Shown piece by piece: positions 13,621 through 25,226 of a stretch of DNA of 64,000 nt. Origin of the DNA: Tillus elongatus. Its lineage: Eukaryota > Arthropoda > Insecta > Coleoptera > Cleridae. Below the pieces are notes generated by a model. The model ran no database searches. It saw only the letters and a list, made by a program, of their open reading frames with translations, and had not been told where the DNA came from. Where the stretch lies: assembly GCA_964006375.1 (NCBI GenBank), contig OZ023269.1, positions 132,672,047 through 132,736,046 on the forward strand, given 5' to 3'. Made by a program: the position numbers and the translations under genes. Each line of letters begins with the position of its first letter. Position 1 is the stretch's first letter.

Positions 13621-15316
13621 TTATAAATGGAAGCTTGGCAAAATGGAACACAGCTTTAAAGTTTGTCAAGAAGAAGTTGTAGTCAAGGCTCCTAATGGTT
13701 CCCTTCGTTTAAACAGGTACCCATGAAAAGAACACTAGGAGCCAGATATGAAGGTAGTCTTCCAAAATTTTAATTTGATTTTAGATATTTTTTATAAACT
13801 TTTACTTTTTTAATTTTGCTATGGATTATCATTTTACTTTTATTTCATTTTAATGTGTTTACAGCGGTGATTGCTACTCTGCTTACTGGTATTTAACTTG
13901 ACTTGTGTACAAAAGAAAACATTTCATAAGTCGGTAAATGTTTGTCAGGCAGTTCCTCTACTTTTATTGTAAAACATGGTGGGTTGAATTGAGTTATCCA
14001 AATTGTTTTTCTCTTTTATAGACAGTATATTTATTATCATCAATATTAATTTCACGAAGAACTTTACAACGAGGTGGCCCTTACTCTTAGTGAGACTGAT
14101 AAATATGATATTAAGGTATTTTTGGTCTCATTAGGAGGAAGGGATGCCTATAAAAACAGCGTACAGCTTCGAGAATGGTTTAAGTTATAAATGGTAGCTT
14201 GGCAAAATGGAACACAGCTTTAAAGTTTGTCAAGAAGAAGTTGTAGTCAAGGCTCCTAATGGTTCCCTTCGTTTAAACAGGTACCCATGAAAAGAACACT
14301 AGGAGCCAGATATGAAGGTAGTCTTCCAAAATTTTAATTGGGTTTTAGATATTCTTTTATAAACTTTTACATTTTTAATTTTTCTATTGATTATCATTAC
14401 ACTTTTATTTTATTTTAATGTGTTTGCGGCTGTGATTGCTACTCTGCATACTGGTATTTAACGTGACTTGTGTACACACAAAAAAATCATTTCATTAGTC
14501 GGTAAGTGTTTCTCAGGCATTTTCTCTACTTTTATTGTAAAATATGGTGGGTTGAATTGATTAATTAAAATTGTTTTTCTCTTTTATAGGCAGTATATTT
14601 ATTACCATTAATATTCATTTCACGAAGAACCTTACAATGAGGTGGCCCTTACTCTTAGTGAGACTGATAAATATAATATTAAGGTATTTTCGCTCTCATT
14701 AGGAGGAAGGGATGCCTATAAAAGCAACGTACAGCTTCGAGAATGGTTTAAGTTATAAATGGAAGCTTGGCAAAATGAAACACAGCTTTAAAGTTTGTCA
14801 AGAAGAAGTTGTAGTCAAGGCTCCTAATGGTTCCCTTCGTTTAAACAGGTACCCATGAAAAGAACACTAGGAGCCAGATATGAAGGTAGTCTTCCAAAAT
14901 TTTATTTGGATTTTAGATATTTTTTATAAACTTTTACTTTTTTAATTTTGCTATGGATTATCATTTTACTTTTATTTCAATTTAATGTGTTTACAGCGGT
15001 GATTGCTACTCTGCTTACTGGTATTTAACTTGACTTGTGTACAAAAGAAAACATTTCATAAGTCGGTAAATGTTTGTCAGGCAGTTCCTCTACTTTTATT
15101 GTAAAATATGGTGGGTTGAATTGAGTTATCCAAATTGTTTTTCTCTTTTATGGACAGTATATTTATTATCATTAATATTAATTTCACGAAGAACCTTACA
15201 ACGAGGTGGCCCTTACTCTTAGTGAGACTGATAAATATGATATTAAGGTATTTTTGGTCTCATTAGGAGGAAGGGATGCCTATAAAAGCAACGTACAGCT
15301 TCGAAAATGGTTTAAG

Positions 15317-18130
15317 TTATAAATGGTAGCTTGGCAAAATGGAACACAGCTTTAAAGTTGGTCAAGAAGAAGTTGTAGTCAAGGCTCCTAATGGTTCCCT
15401 TCGTTTAAACAGGTACCCATGAAAAGAACACTAGGAGCCAGATATGAAGGTAGACTTCCAAAATTTTAATTGGGTTTTAGATATTCTTTTATAAACTATT
15501 GATTATCATTACACTTTTATTTTATTTTAATGTGTTTACGGCGGTGATTGCTACTCTGCATACTGGTATTTAACGTGACTTGTGTACACACAAAAAAATC
15601 ATTTCATTAGTCGGTAAGTGTTTCTCTGGCATTTCTTCTACTTTTATTGTAAAATATGGTGGGTTGAATTGATTAATTAAAATTGTTTTCTCTTTTATAG
15701 ACAGTATATTTATTATCATTAATATTAATTTCACGAAGAACCTTACAACGAGGTGGCCCTTACTCTTAGTGAGACTGATAAATATGATATTAAGGTATTT
15801 TTGGTCTCATTAGGAGGAAGGGATGCCTATAAAAGCAACGTACAGCTTCGAGAATGGTTTAAGTTATAAATGGAAGCTTGGCAAAATGGAACACAGCTTT
15901 AAAGTTTGTCAAGAAGAAGTTGTAGTCAAGGCTCCTAATGGTTCCCTTCGTTTAAACAGGTACCCATGAAAAGAACACTAGGAGCCAGATATGAAGGTAG
16001 TCTTCCAAAATTTTAATTGGATTTTAGATACTTTTTATAAACTTTTACTTTTTAAATTTTTCTATTGATTATCATTTCACTTTTATTTTATTTTAATGTG
16101 TTTACGGCGGTGATTGCTACTCTGCATACTGGTATTTAACGTGACTTGTGTACACACAAAAAAATCATTTCATTAGTCGGTAAGTGTTTCTCTGGCATTT
16201 TTTCTACTTTTATTGTAAAATATGGTGGGTTGAATTGATTAATTAAAATTGTTTTTCTCTTTTATAGACAGTATATTTATTATCATTAATATTAATTTCA
16301 CGAAGAACCTTACAACGAGGTGGCCCTTACTCTTAGTGAGACTGATTAATATGATATTAAGGTATTTTTGGTCTCATTAGGAGGAAGGGATGCCTATAAA
16401 AGCAACGTACAGCTTCGAGAATCGTTTAAGTTATAAATGGTAGCTTGGCAAAATGGAACACAGCTTTGAAGTTTGTCAAGAAGAAGTTGTAGTCAAGCCT
16501 CCTAATGGTTCCCTTCGTTTAAACAGGTACCCATGAAAAGAACACTAGGAGCCAGATATGAAGGTAGTCTTCCAAAATTTTAATTGGGTTTTAGATATTT
16601 TTTTATAAACTTTTACATTTTTAATTTTTCCATTGATTATCATTACACTTTTATTTTATTTTAATGTGTTTACGGCGGTGATTGCTACTCTGCATACTGG
16701 TATTTAACGTGACTTGTGTACACACAAAAAAATCATTTCATTAGTCGGTAAGTGTTTCTCAGGCATTTTCTCTACTTTTATTGTAAAATATGGTGGGTTG
16801 AATTGATTAATTAAAATTGTTTTTCTCTTTTATAGGCAGTATATTTATTACCATTAATATTCATTTCACGAAGAACCTTACAATGAGGTGGCCCTTACTC
16901 TTAGTGAGACTGATAAATATAATATTAAGGTATTTTCGCTCTCATTAGGAGGAAGGGATGCCTATAAAAGCAACGTACAGCTTCGAGAATGGTTTAAGTT
17001 ATAAATGGAAGCTTGGCAAAATGGAACACAGCTTTAAAGTTTGTCAAGAAGAAGTTGTAGTCAAGGCTCCTAATGGTTTCCTTCGTTTAAACAGGTACCC
17101 ATGAAAAGAACACTAGGAGCCAGGTATGAAGGTAGTCTTCCAAAATTTTAATTGGATTTTAGATATTTTTTATAAACTTTTATTTTTTTAATTTTGCTAT
17201 GGATTATCATTTTACTTTTATTTCAATTTAATGTGTTTACAGCGGTGATTGCTACTCTGCTTACTGGTATTTAACTTGACTTGTGTACAAAAGAAAACAG
17301 TTCATAAGTCGGTAAATGTTTGTCAGGCAGTTCCTCTACTTTTATTGTAAAATATGGTGGGTTGAATTGAGTTATCCAAATTGTTTTTCTCTTTTATGGA
17401 CAGTATATTTATTATCATTAATATTAATTTCACGAAGAACCTTACAACGAGGTGGCCCTTACTCTTAGTGAGACTGATAAATATGATATTAAGGTATTTT
17501 TGGTCTCATTAGGAGGAAGGGATGCCTATAAAAGCAACGTACAGCTTCGAAAATGGTTTAAGTTATAAATGGTAGCTTGGCAAAATGGAACACAGCTTTA
17601 AAGTTTGTCAAGAAGCAGTTGTAGTCAAGGCTCCTAATGGTTCCCTTCGTTTAAACAGGTACCCATGAAAAGAACACTAGGAGCCAGATATGAAGGTAGA
17701 CTTCCAAAATTTTAATTGGGTTTTAGATATTCTTTTATAAACTTTTACATTTTTAATTTTTCTATTGATTATCATTACACTTTTATTTTATTTTAATGTG
17801 TTTACGGCGGTGATTGCTACTCTGCATACTGGTATTTAACGTGACTTGTGTACACACAAAAAAATCATTTCATTAGTCGGTAAGTGTTTCTCTGGCATTT
17901 TTTCTACTTTTATTGTAAAATATGGTGGGTTGAATTGATTAATTAAAATTGTTTTTCTCTTTTATAGACAGTATATTTATTATCATTAATATTAATTTCA
18001 CGAAGAACCTTACAACGAGGTGGCCCTTACTCTTAATGAGACTGATAAATATGATATTAAGGTATTTTTGGTCTCATTAGGAGGAAGGGATGCCTATAAA
18101 AGCAACGTACAGCTTCGAGAATGGTTTAAG
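15317..18130 (+). repeat. Second copy of the block at 3408-6242
   Basis: This block carries the same ordered variants as 3408-6242, plus a private ~21-bp deletion in its first unit (ATAAACTATTGATTATC near 15493). Divergence is low, so the copy is recent. It overlaps the region homogenised by other higher-order duplications. Confidence 0.85.
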
Positions 18131-21100
18131 TTATAAATGGAAGCTTGGCAAAATGGAACACAGCTTTAAAGTTTGTCAAGAAGAAGTTGTAGTCAAGGCT
18201 CCTAATGGTTCCCTTCGTTTAAACAGGTACCCATGAAAAGAACACTAAGAGCCAGATATGAAGGTAGTCTTCCAAAATTTTAATTGGATTTTAGATACTT
18301 TTTATAAACTTTTACTTTTTAAATTTTTCTATTGATTATCATTTCACTTTTATTTTATTTTAATGTGTTTACGGCGGTGATTGCTACTCTGCATACTGGT
18401 ATTTAACGTGACTTGTGTACACACAAAAAAATCATTTCATTAGTCGGTAAGTGTTTCTCAGGCAGTTCCTCTACTTTTATTGTAAAACATGGTGGGTTGA
18501 ATTGAGTTATTCAAATTGTTTTTCTCTTTTATAGACAGTATATTTATTATCATCAATATTAATTTCACGAAGAACTTTACAACGAGGTGGCCCTTACTCT
18601 TAGTGAGACTGATAAATATGATATTAAGGTATTTTTGGTCTCATTAGGAGGAAGGGATGCCTATAAAAGCAACGTACAGCTTCGAGAATGGTTTAAGTTA
18701 TAAATGGTAGCTTGGCAAAATGGAACACAGCTTTAAAGTTTGTCAAGAAGAAGTTGTAGTCAAGGCTCCTAATGGTTCCCTTCGTTTAAACAGGTACCCA
18801 TGAAAAGAACACTAGGAGCCAGATATGAAGGTAGTCTTCCAAAATTTTAATTGGGTTTTAGATATTCTTTTATAAACTTTTACATTTTTAATTTTTCTAT
18901 TGATTATCATTACACTTTTATTTTATTTTAATGTGTTTACGGCTGTGATTGCTACTCTGCATACTGGTATTTAACGTGACTTGTGTACACACAAAAAAAT
19001 CATTTCATTAGTCGGTAAGTTTTTCTCAGGCATTTTCTCTGCTTTTATTGTAAAATATGGTGGGTTGAATTGATTAATTAAAATTGTTTTTCTCTTTTAT
19101 AGGCAGTATATTTATTACCATTAATATTCATTTCACGAAGAACCTTACAATGAGGTGGCCCTTACTCTTAGTGAGACTGTTAAAATTAAAATTAAGGTAT
19201 TTTCGCTCTCATTAGGAGGAAGGGATGCCTATAAAAGCAACGTACAGCTTCGAGAATGGTTTAAGTTATAAATGGAAGCTTGGCAAAATGGAACACAGCT
19301 TTAAAGTTTGTCAAGAAGAAGTTGTAGTCAAGGCTCCTAATGGTTCCCTTCGTTTAAACAGGTACCCATGAAAAGAACACTAGGAGCCAGATATGAAGGT
19401 AGTCTTCCAAAATTTTCTTTGGATTTTAGATATTTTTTATAAACTTTTACTTTTTTAATTTTGCTATGGATTATCATTTTACTTTTATTTCAATTTAATG
19501 TGTTTACAGCGGTGATTGCTACTCTGCTTACTAGTATTTAACTTGACTTGTGTACAAAAGAAAACATTTCATAAGTCGGTAAATGTTTGTCAGGCAGTTC
19601 CTCTACTTTTATTGTAAAATATGGTGGGTTGAATTGAGTTATCAAAATTGTTATTCTCGTTTATAGACAGTATTTTTTTATCCTTAATATTTATTTCAGG
19701 AAGAACCTTACAATGAGGTGGCCCTTACTCTTAGTGAGACTGATAAATATGATATTAAGGTATTTTTGGTCTTATTAGGAGGAAGGGATGCATATAAAAG
19801 CAACGTACAGCTTCGAGAATGGTTTAAGTTATAAATGGTAGCTTGGCAAAATGGAACACAGCTTTAAAGTTTGTCAAGAAAAAGTTGTAGTCATGGCTCC
19901 TAATGGTTCCCTTCGTTTAAACAGGTACCCATAAAAAGAACACTAGGAGCCAGATATAAAGGTAGTCTTTGAAAATTTTAATTGGATTTTAGATATTTTT
20001 TTATAAACTTTTACATTTTTAATTTTTCTATTGATTATCATTTCACTTTTATTTTATTTTAATGTGTTTACGGTGGTGATTGCTACTCTGCATACTGGTA
20101 TTTAACTTGACTTGTGTACAAAAAGAACAAATCATTTCATTAGTCGGTAAATGTTTCTCAGGCATTTCCTTTACTTTTATTGTAAAATATGGTGGGTTGA
20201 ATTGAGTAATTAAAATTGTTCTTCTCTTTTATAGGCAGTATATATTAATTATCATTAATATTTATTTCAGGAAGAACCTTACAATGAGGTGGCCCTTACT
20301 CTTAGTGAGACTGATAAATATGATATTAAGGTATTTTTGGTCTCATTAGGAGGAAGGGATGCCTATAAAAGCAACGTACAGCTTCGAGAATGGTTTAAGT
20401 TATAAATGGTAGCTTGGCAAAATGGAACACAGCTTTAAAGTTTGTCAAGAATAAGTTGTCGTAGTCACGGCTCCTAATGGTTCCCTTCGTTTAAACAGGT
20501 GCCCATGAAAAGAACACTAGGAGCCAGATGTAAAGGTAGTCTTCCAAATTTTTAATTGGATTTTAGACATTTTTTTATAAACTTTTACATTTTTAATTTT
20601 TCTATTGATTATCATTACACTTTTATTTTATTTTAATGTGTTTACGGCGGTGATTGCTACTCTGCATACTGGTATTTAACTTGACTTGTGTACATAAAAA
20701 AAATACATTTAAATAGTCGGTAAATCTTTCTCAGACATTTTCTCTACTTTTATTGTAAAATATGGTGGGTTGAATTGAGTAATTAAAATTGTTTTTCTCT
20801 TTTACAGGCAGTATATTTATTACCATTAATATTCATTTCACGAAGAACCTTACAATGAGGTGGCCCTTACTCTTAGTGAGACTGATAAATATAATATTAA
20901 GGTATTTTCGCTCTCATTAGGAGGAAGGGATGCCTATAAAAGCAACGTACAGCTTCGAGAATGGTTTAAATTATAAATGGAAGCCTGGCAAAATGGAACA
21001 CAGCTTTAAAAGTTGTCAAGAATAAGTTGTCGTAGTCACGGCTCCTAATGGTTCCCTTCGTTTAAACAGGTGCCCATGAAAAGAACACTAGGAGCCAGAT

Positions 21101-23634
21101 ATAAAGGTAGTCTTCCAAAATGTTAATTGGATTTTAGACATTTTTTTATAAACTTTTACATTTTTAATTTTTCTATTGATTATCATTTCACTTTTATTTT
21201 ATTTTAATGTGTTTACGGTGGTGATTGCTACTCTGCATACTGGTATTTAACTTGACTTGTGTGCACGCAAAAAAATCATTTCATTAGTCGGTAAATGTTT
21301 CTCAGGCATTTCCTTTACTTTTATTGTAAAATATGGTGGGTTGAATTGAGTAATTAAAATTGTTCTTCTCTTTTACAGGCAGTATATTTATTATCATTAA
21401 TATTCATTTCACGAAGAACCTGACAACGAGGTGGCCCTTACTCTCAGTGAGACTGATAAATATGATATTAAGGTATTTTTGGTCTTATTAGGAGGAATGG
21501 ATGCCTATAAAAACAACGTACAGCTTCGAGAATGGTTTAGGTTATAAATGGTAGCTTGGCAAAATGGATCACAGCTTTAAAGTTTGTCAAAAATAAGTTG
21601 TCGTAGTCACGGCTCCTAATGGTTCCCTTCGTTTAAACAGGTGCCCATGAAAAGAACACTAGGAGCGAGATATAAAGGTAGTCTTCCAAAATTTTAATTG
21701 GATTTTAGATATTTTTTATAAACTTTTACTTTTTTAATTTTGCTATGGATTATCATTTTACTTTTATTTCAATTTAATGTGTTTACAGCGGTGATTGCTA
21801 CTCTGCTTACTAGTATTTAACTTGACTTGTGTACAAAAGAAAACATTTCATAAGTCGGTAAATGTTTGTCAGGCAGTTCCTCTACTTTTATTGTAAAATA
21901 TGGTGGGTTGAATTGAGTTATCAAAATTGTTATTCTCGTTTATAGACAGTATTTTTTTATCCTTAATATTTATTTCAGGAAGAACCTTACAATGAGGTGG
22001 CCCTTACTCTTAGTGAGACTGATAAATATGATATTAAGGTATTTTTGGTCTCATTAGGAGGAAGGGATGCCTATAAAAGCAACGTACAGCTTCGAGAATG
22101 ATTTAAGTTATAAATGGTAGCTTGGCAAAATGGAACACAGCTTTAAAAGCTTGTCAAGAATAAGTTGTCGTAGTCACAGCTCCTAATGGTTCCCTTCGTT
22201 TAAACAGGTGCCCATGAAAAGAACACTAGGCGCCAAATATAAAGGTAGTCTTCCAAAATTTTAATTGGATTTTAGATATTTTTTATAAACTCTTACTTTT
22301 TTAATTTTTCTAATGATTTTCATTTCACTTTTATTTTATTTTAATGTGTTTACGGCGGTGATTGCTACTTTGCATATCTGTATTTAACTTGACTTGTGTA
22401 CAAAAGAAAACATTTCATAAGTCGGTAAATGTTTCTCAGGCATTTCCTCTACTTTTATTGTAAAATATGGTGGGTTGAATTGAGTAATTAAAATTGTTCT
22501 TCTCTTTTATAGGCAGTATATTTATTATCATTAATATTCATTTCACGAAGAACCTGACAACGAGGTGGCCCTTACTCTCAGTGAGACTGATAAATATGAT
22601 ATTAAGGTATTTTTAGTCTTATTAGGAGGAATGGATGCCTATAAAAGCAACGTACAGCTTCGAGAATGGTCTAAGTTATAAATGGTAACTTGGAAAAATG
22701 GACCACAGCTTTAAAATTTGTCAAGAATAAGTTGTCGTAGTCACGGCTCCTAATGGTTCCCTTCGTTTAAACAGGTGCCCATGAAAAGAACACTAGGAGC
22801 CAGATATAAAGGTAGTCTTCCAAAATGTTAATTGGATTTTAGACATTTTTTTATAAACTTTTACATTTTTAATTTTTCTATTGATTATCATTACACTTTT
22901 ATTTTATTTTAATGTGTTTACGGCGGTGATTGCTACTTTGCAATTATTTCAGGAAGAACCTTACAACGAGGTGGCCCTTACTCTTAGTGAGACTGATAAA
23001 TATGATATTAAGGTATTTTCGCTCTCATTAGGAGGAAGGGATGCCTATAAAAGCAACGTACAGCTTCGAGAATGATTTAAGTTATAAATGGTAGCTTGGC
23101 AAAATGGAACACAGCTTTAAAAGTTGTCAAAAATAAGTTGTCGTAGTCACGGCTCCTAATGGTTCCCTTCGCTTAAACAGGTGCCCATGAAAAGAACACT
23201 AGGAGCCAGATATAAAGGTAGTCTTCCAAATTTTTAATTGGATTTTAGACATTTTTTTATAAACTTTTACATTTTTAATTTTTCTATTGATTATCATTAC
23301 ACTTTTATTTTATTTTAATGTGTTTACGGCGGTGATTGCTACTTTGCATACTGGTATTTAACTTGACTTGTGTGCACGCAAAAAAATCATTTCATTAGTC
23401 GGTAAATGTTTCTCAGGCATTTCCTCTACTTTTATTGTAAAATATGGTGGGTTGAATTGAGTTATCAAAATTGTTATTTTCGTTTATAGACAGTATTTTT
23501 TTATCCTTAATATTTATTTCAGGAAGAACCTTACAATGAGGTGGCCCTTACTCTTAGTGAGACTGATAAATATGATATTAAGGTATTTTTGGTCTCATTA
23601 GGACAATGGTTTAAGTTATAAATGGTAGCTTGGC

Positions 23635-23647
23635 AAAATGGAACACA
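23635..23647 (+). repeat. 5' target-site duplication of the I-like LINE
   Basis: The 13-bp sequence AAAATGGAACACA belongs to the tandem unit. It reappears exactly at 29597-29609, where the unit resumes with GCTTTAAAAG. Joining the unit across one copy restores the normal monomer order. Confidence 0.93.
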
Positions 23648-23855
23648 TGAGTCGAAACAGAGCTGCTATAGTGTGTGTATCGATATATTTTGCACTGCAA
23701 ATAAATTAAATTTTAACTGGTTAAAAAGTAGTTTAAATAGTGGAAATTTTGTAGTGAGGTTTAAAAATTTCTCACAACAGTGTCAAATTATAAATTTATA
23801 TAAAATTAAGTTTGTACAAACAAAGAAACGCAATAGGATAGAAGGTAGGTAGGTC
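23648..23855 (+). promoter_or_regulatory. 5' UTR and probable internal promoter of the I-like LINE
   Basis: These 208 bp lie between the target-site duplication and the ORF1 start. The region begins TGAGTCGAAACAGAGC and has no repeat-unit similarity. I-type elements usually carry an internal promoter within their first bases. No promoter motif is certain here, so the role is inferred from position. Confidence 0.5.
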
Positions 23856-25226
23856 ATGAAAGAAAAGGAGGGCGGGCCTGAAGGCTCGCCCGTTGAGATG
23901 GAAATACAGCCAGAAACGGTAAGTGATAACGTAAATGATAAGAACATTGTAGATACCACATATATTGACTTTGAAAATAAATACAAACACACAGATCAAG
24001 GTCCTTATTTTGTGCATGTTCAACATCTAAACAAAAACATTGGAAGACTTTTTCCGGTTCGTGTAGGTCATCACTTGTTTACACAAGAAAGATATAAAAA
24101 AGAGATAATAGATATTAAAGTAATAGGATACAATAAGGTTAAGGTTATTGTTAAAACATATAAAACCGCAAATGAACTTGTTAATAATGATATTTTAAGG
24201 AAGAATGGGCTAATTGCATTTATTCCAAAATATTATACCCAGAGAAAAGGCATTGTGCGTTTGATTGATACCTTTTTTGATGAGGATTATCTGTTAAAAG
24301 CAATTGATTCGCCTAAGACTGTAACGGAAGTTAAACGAATGTACAAAAGAATAATAGATGAGAACGGAGAATCAAAATTAGTCAAAAGACAAGTAATTAT
24401 AGTTTCGTTTCTAGGCGATCAAATACCTAGAGAAATTCGCATAAACGGGGTGAATTTTGAGGTGGAACCATACATATATCCAGTCGTGCAGTGTATGCGG
24501 TGTTTAAGGTACGGGCACGTCGCAAAAATTTGTAAAAATTCCAATTCCTTTTGTAAAAAATGCGCCTCGATACACGAAAAAGACCAAATATGCACAAATG
24601 AACAATATTGCCTATACTGTAAAAACAGTGCACATAATACGGTTTCTCGCTTATGCCCGGTTTTTATGAAACAAAAGAGAATTAAGGAAATTATGGCATT
24701 TAAAAATCTCACCTATAAGGAAGCTGAAAATATAGAAAAAAACCCTACATATGCTAAAGTTACCACACAAAATAGGTTTTCTGCTCTTGCAGATATCAAA
24801 GAGTTTCCAAGCCTACCCTCAACCTCTACTTCACCGCCACTTACTAGAAATTTAAAGCCGATAACAAATACAAAAACGCCTACAAACGTATATAGTCAAG
24901 CTTATCAAGTGAAGAAACGTAAGGCTAGTCGATCTCCATCCCCTTCTTCATCCACAAATAAAACAGACTCTCAGCAGGTAATACCAAACCCATATAGAGA
25001 CGAGTTTATCGACTATAAAAAAAGGATTTTAAATGAATTAACAGTTTATGTTGATCAATTTTTGCAAAATATAATTACAAATAAAAAAGCAGATATAATG
25101 AATATTAATATTAAAGAATCATTAGAAAAATTAGTCGCGGAGGTATTTCAAATGAAAAAATTAAATTTCAATGCAGACGAAATTGTGTGTATCAATGATA
25201 GTGATGGCGAGTCACAGGCAGAATAG
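23856..25226 (+). CDS. ORF1 (Gag-like RNA-binding protein) of I-like LINE
   Basis: This encodes a 456-residue nucleic-acid-binding protein expected to coat the element RNA in the retrotransposition particle. The N-terminal third is acidic and polar. Residues ~65-195 look like the folded pre-knuckle region of LINE Gag proteins. Three zinc knuckles follow at about residues 210-265: CMRCLRYGHVAKIC, then CKKCASIHEKDQIC, then CLYCKNSAHNTVSRLC. The C-terminal part is rich in Ser, Pro and Thr (SPSPSSSTN), then becomes Lys-rich. The start is the first ATG of the open frame after the leader. The stop lies inside the start of ORF2, in another frame. No frameshift or internal stop is present. Assignment as LINE ORF1 is firm from the knuckles and its position. 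Confidence 0.95.
   Translation: MKEKEGGPEGSPVEMEIQPETVSDNVNDKNIVDTTYIDFENKYKHTDQGPYFVHVQHLNKNIGRLFPVRVGHHLFTQERYKKEIIDIKVIGYNKVKVIVKTYKTANELVNNDILRKNGLIAFIPKYYTQRKGIVRLIDTFFDEDYLLKAIDSPKTVTEVKRMYKRIIDENGESKLVKRQVIIVSFLGDQIPREIRINGVNFEVEPYIYPVVQCMRCLRYGHVAKICKNSNSFCKKCASIHEKDQICTNEQYCLYCKNSAHNTVSRLCPVFMKQKRIKEIMAFKNLTYKEAENIEKNPTYAKVTTQNRFSALADIKEFPSLPSTSTSPPLTRNLKPITNTKTPTNVYSQAYQVKKRKASRSPSPSSSTNKTDSQQVIPNPYRDEFIDYKKRILNELTVYVDQFLQNIITNKKADIMNINIKESLEKLVAEVFQMKKLNFNADEIVCINDSDGESQAE

Larger units (their letters stand above)
1..23647 (+). repeat. Left arm of ~569-bp tandem repeat array
   Basis: About 42 complete head-to-tail units, each taken to start at TTATAAATGG. Unit starts include 1, 570, 1139, 1706, 2275, 2844, 3408, 3976, 4543, 5111, 5675, 6243, 6807, 7375, 7938, 8506 and so on to 23616. 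Most spacings are 563-571 bp. Exceptions are the unit at 15317 (547 bp, ~21 bp lost in the AT-rich part), the unit at 22676 (406 bp, ~163 bp lost) and the unit at 23082 (534 bp, ~34 bp lost from the conserved block). Every unit has the same orientation. The array continues beyond position 1. It ends here only because a retrotransposon interrupts the unit starting at 23616. No unit has a long intact reading frame, so I treat this as satellite-like DNA derived from exon-like sequence. Confidence 0.97.

Noticed and set aside
22881..23075. 64-codon open frame in the left arm as a gene
   Set aside because: It arises because ~163 bp were deleted inside one unit, joining spacer to the conserved block. 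It is a by-product of the array, not an independent gene.
24419..24712. Minus-strand open frames opposite ORF1 and ORF2 (also 23783-24026, 26268-26546, 28104-28361)
   Set aside because: They are antisense shadows of the intact LINE coding frames and have no motifs.
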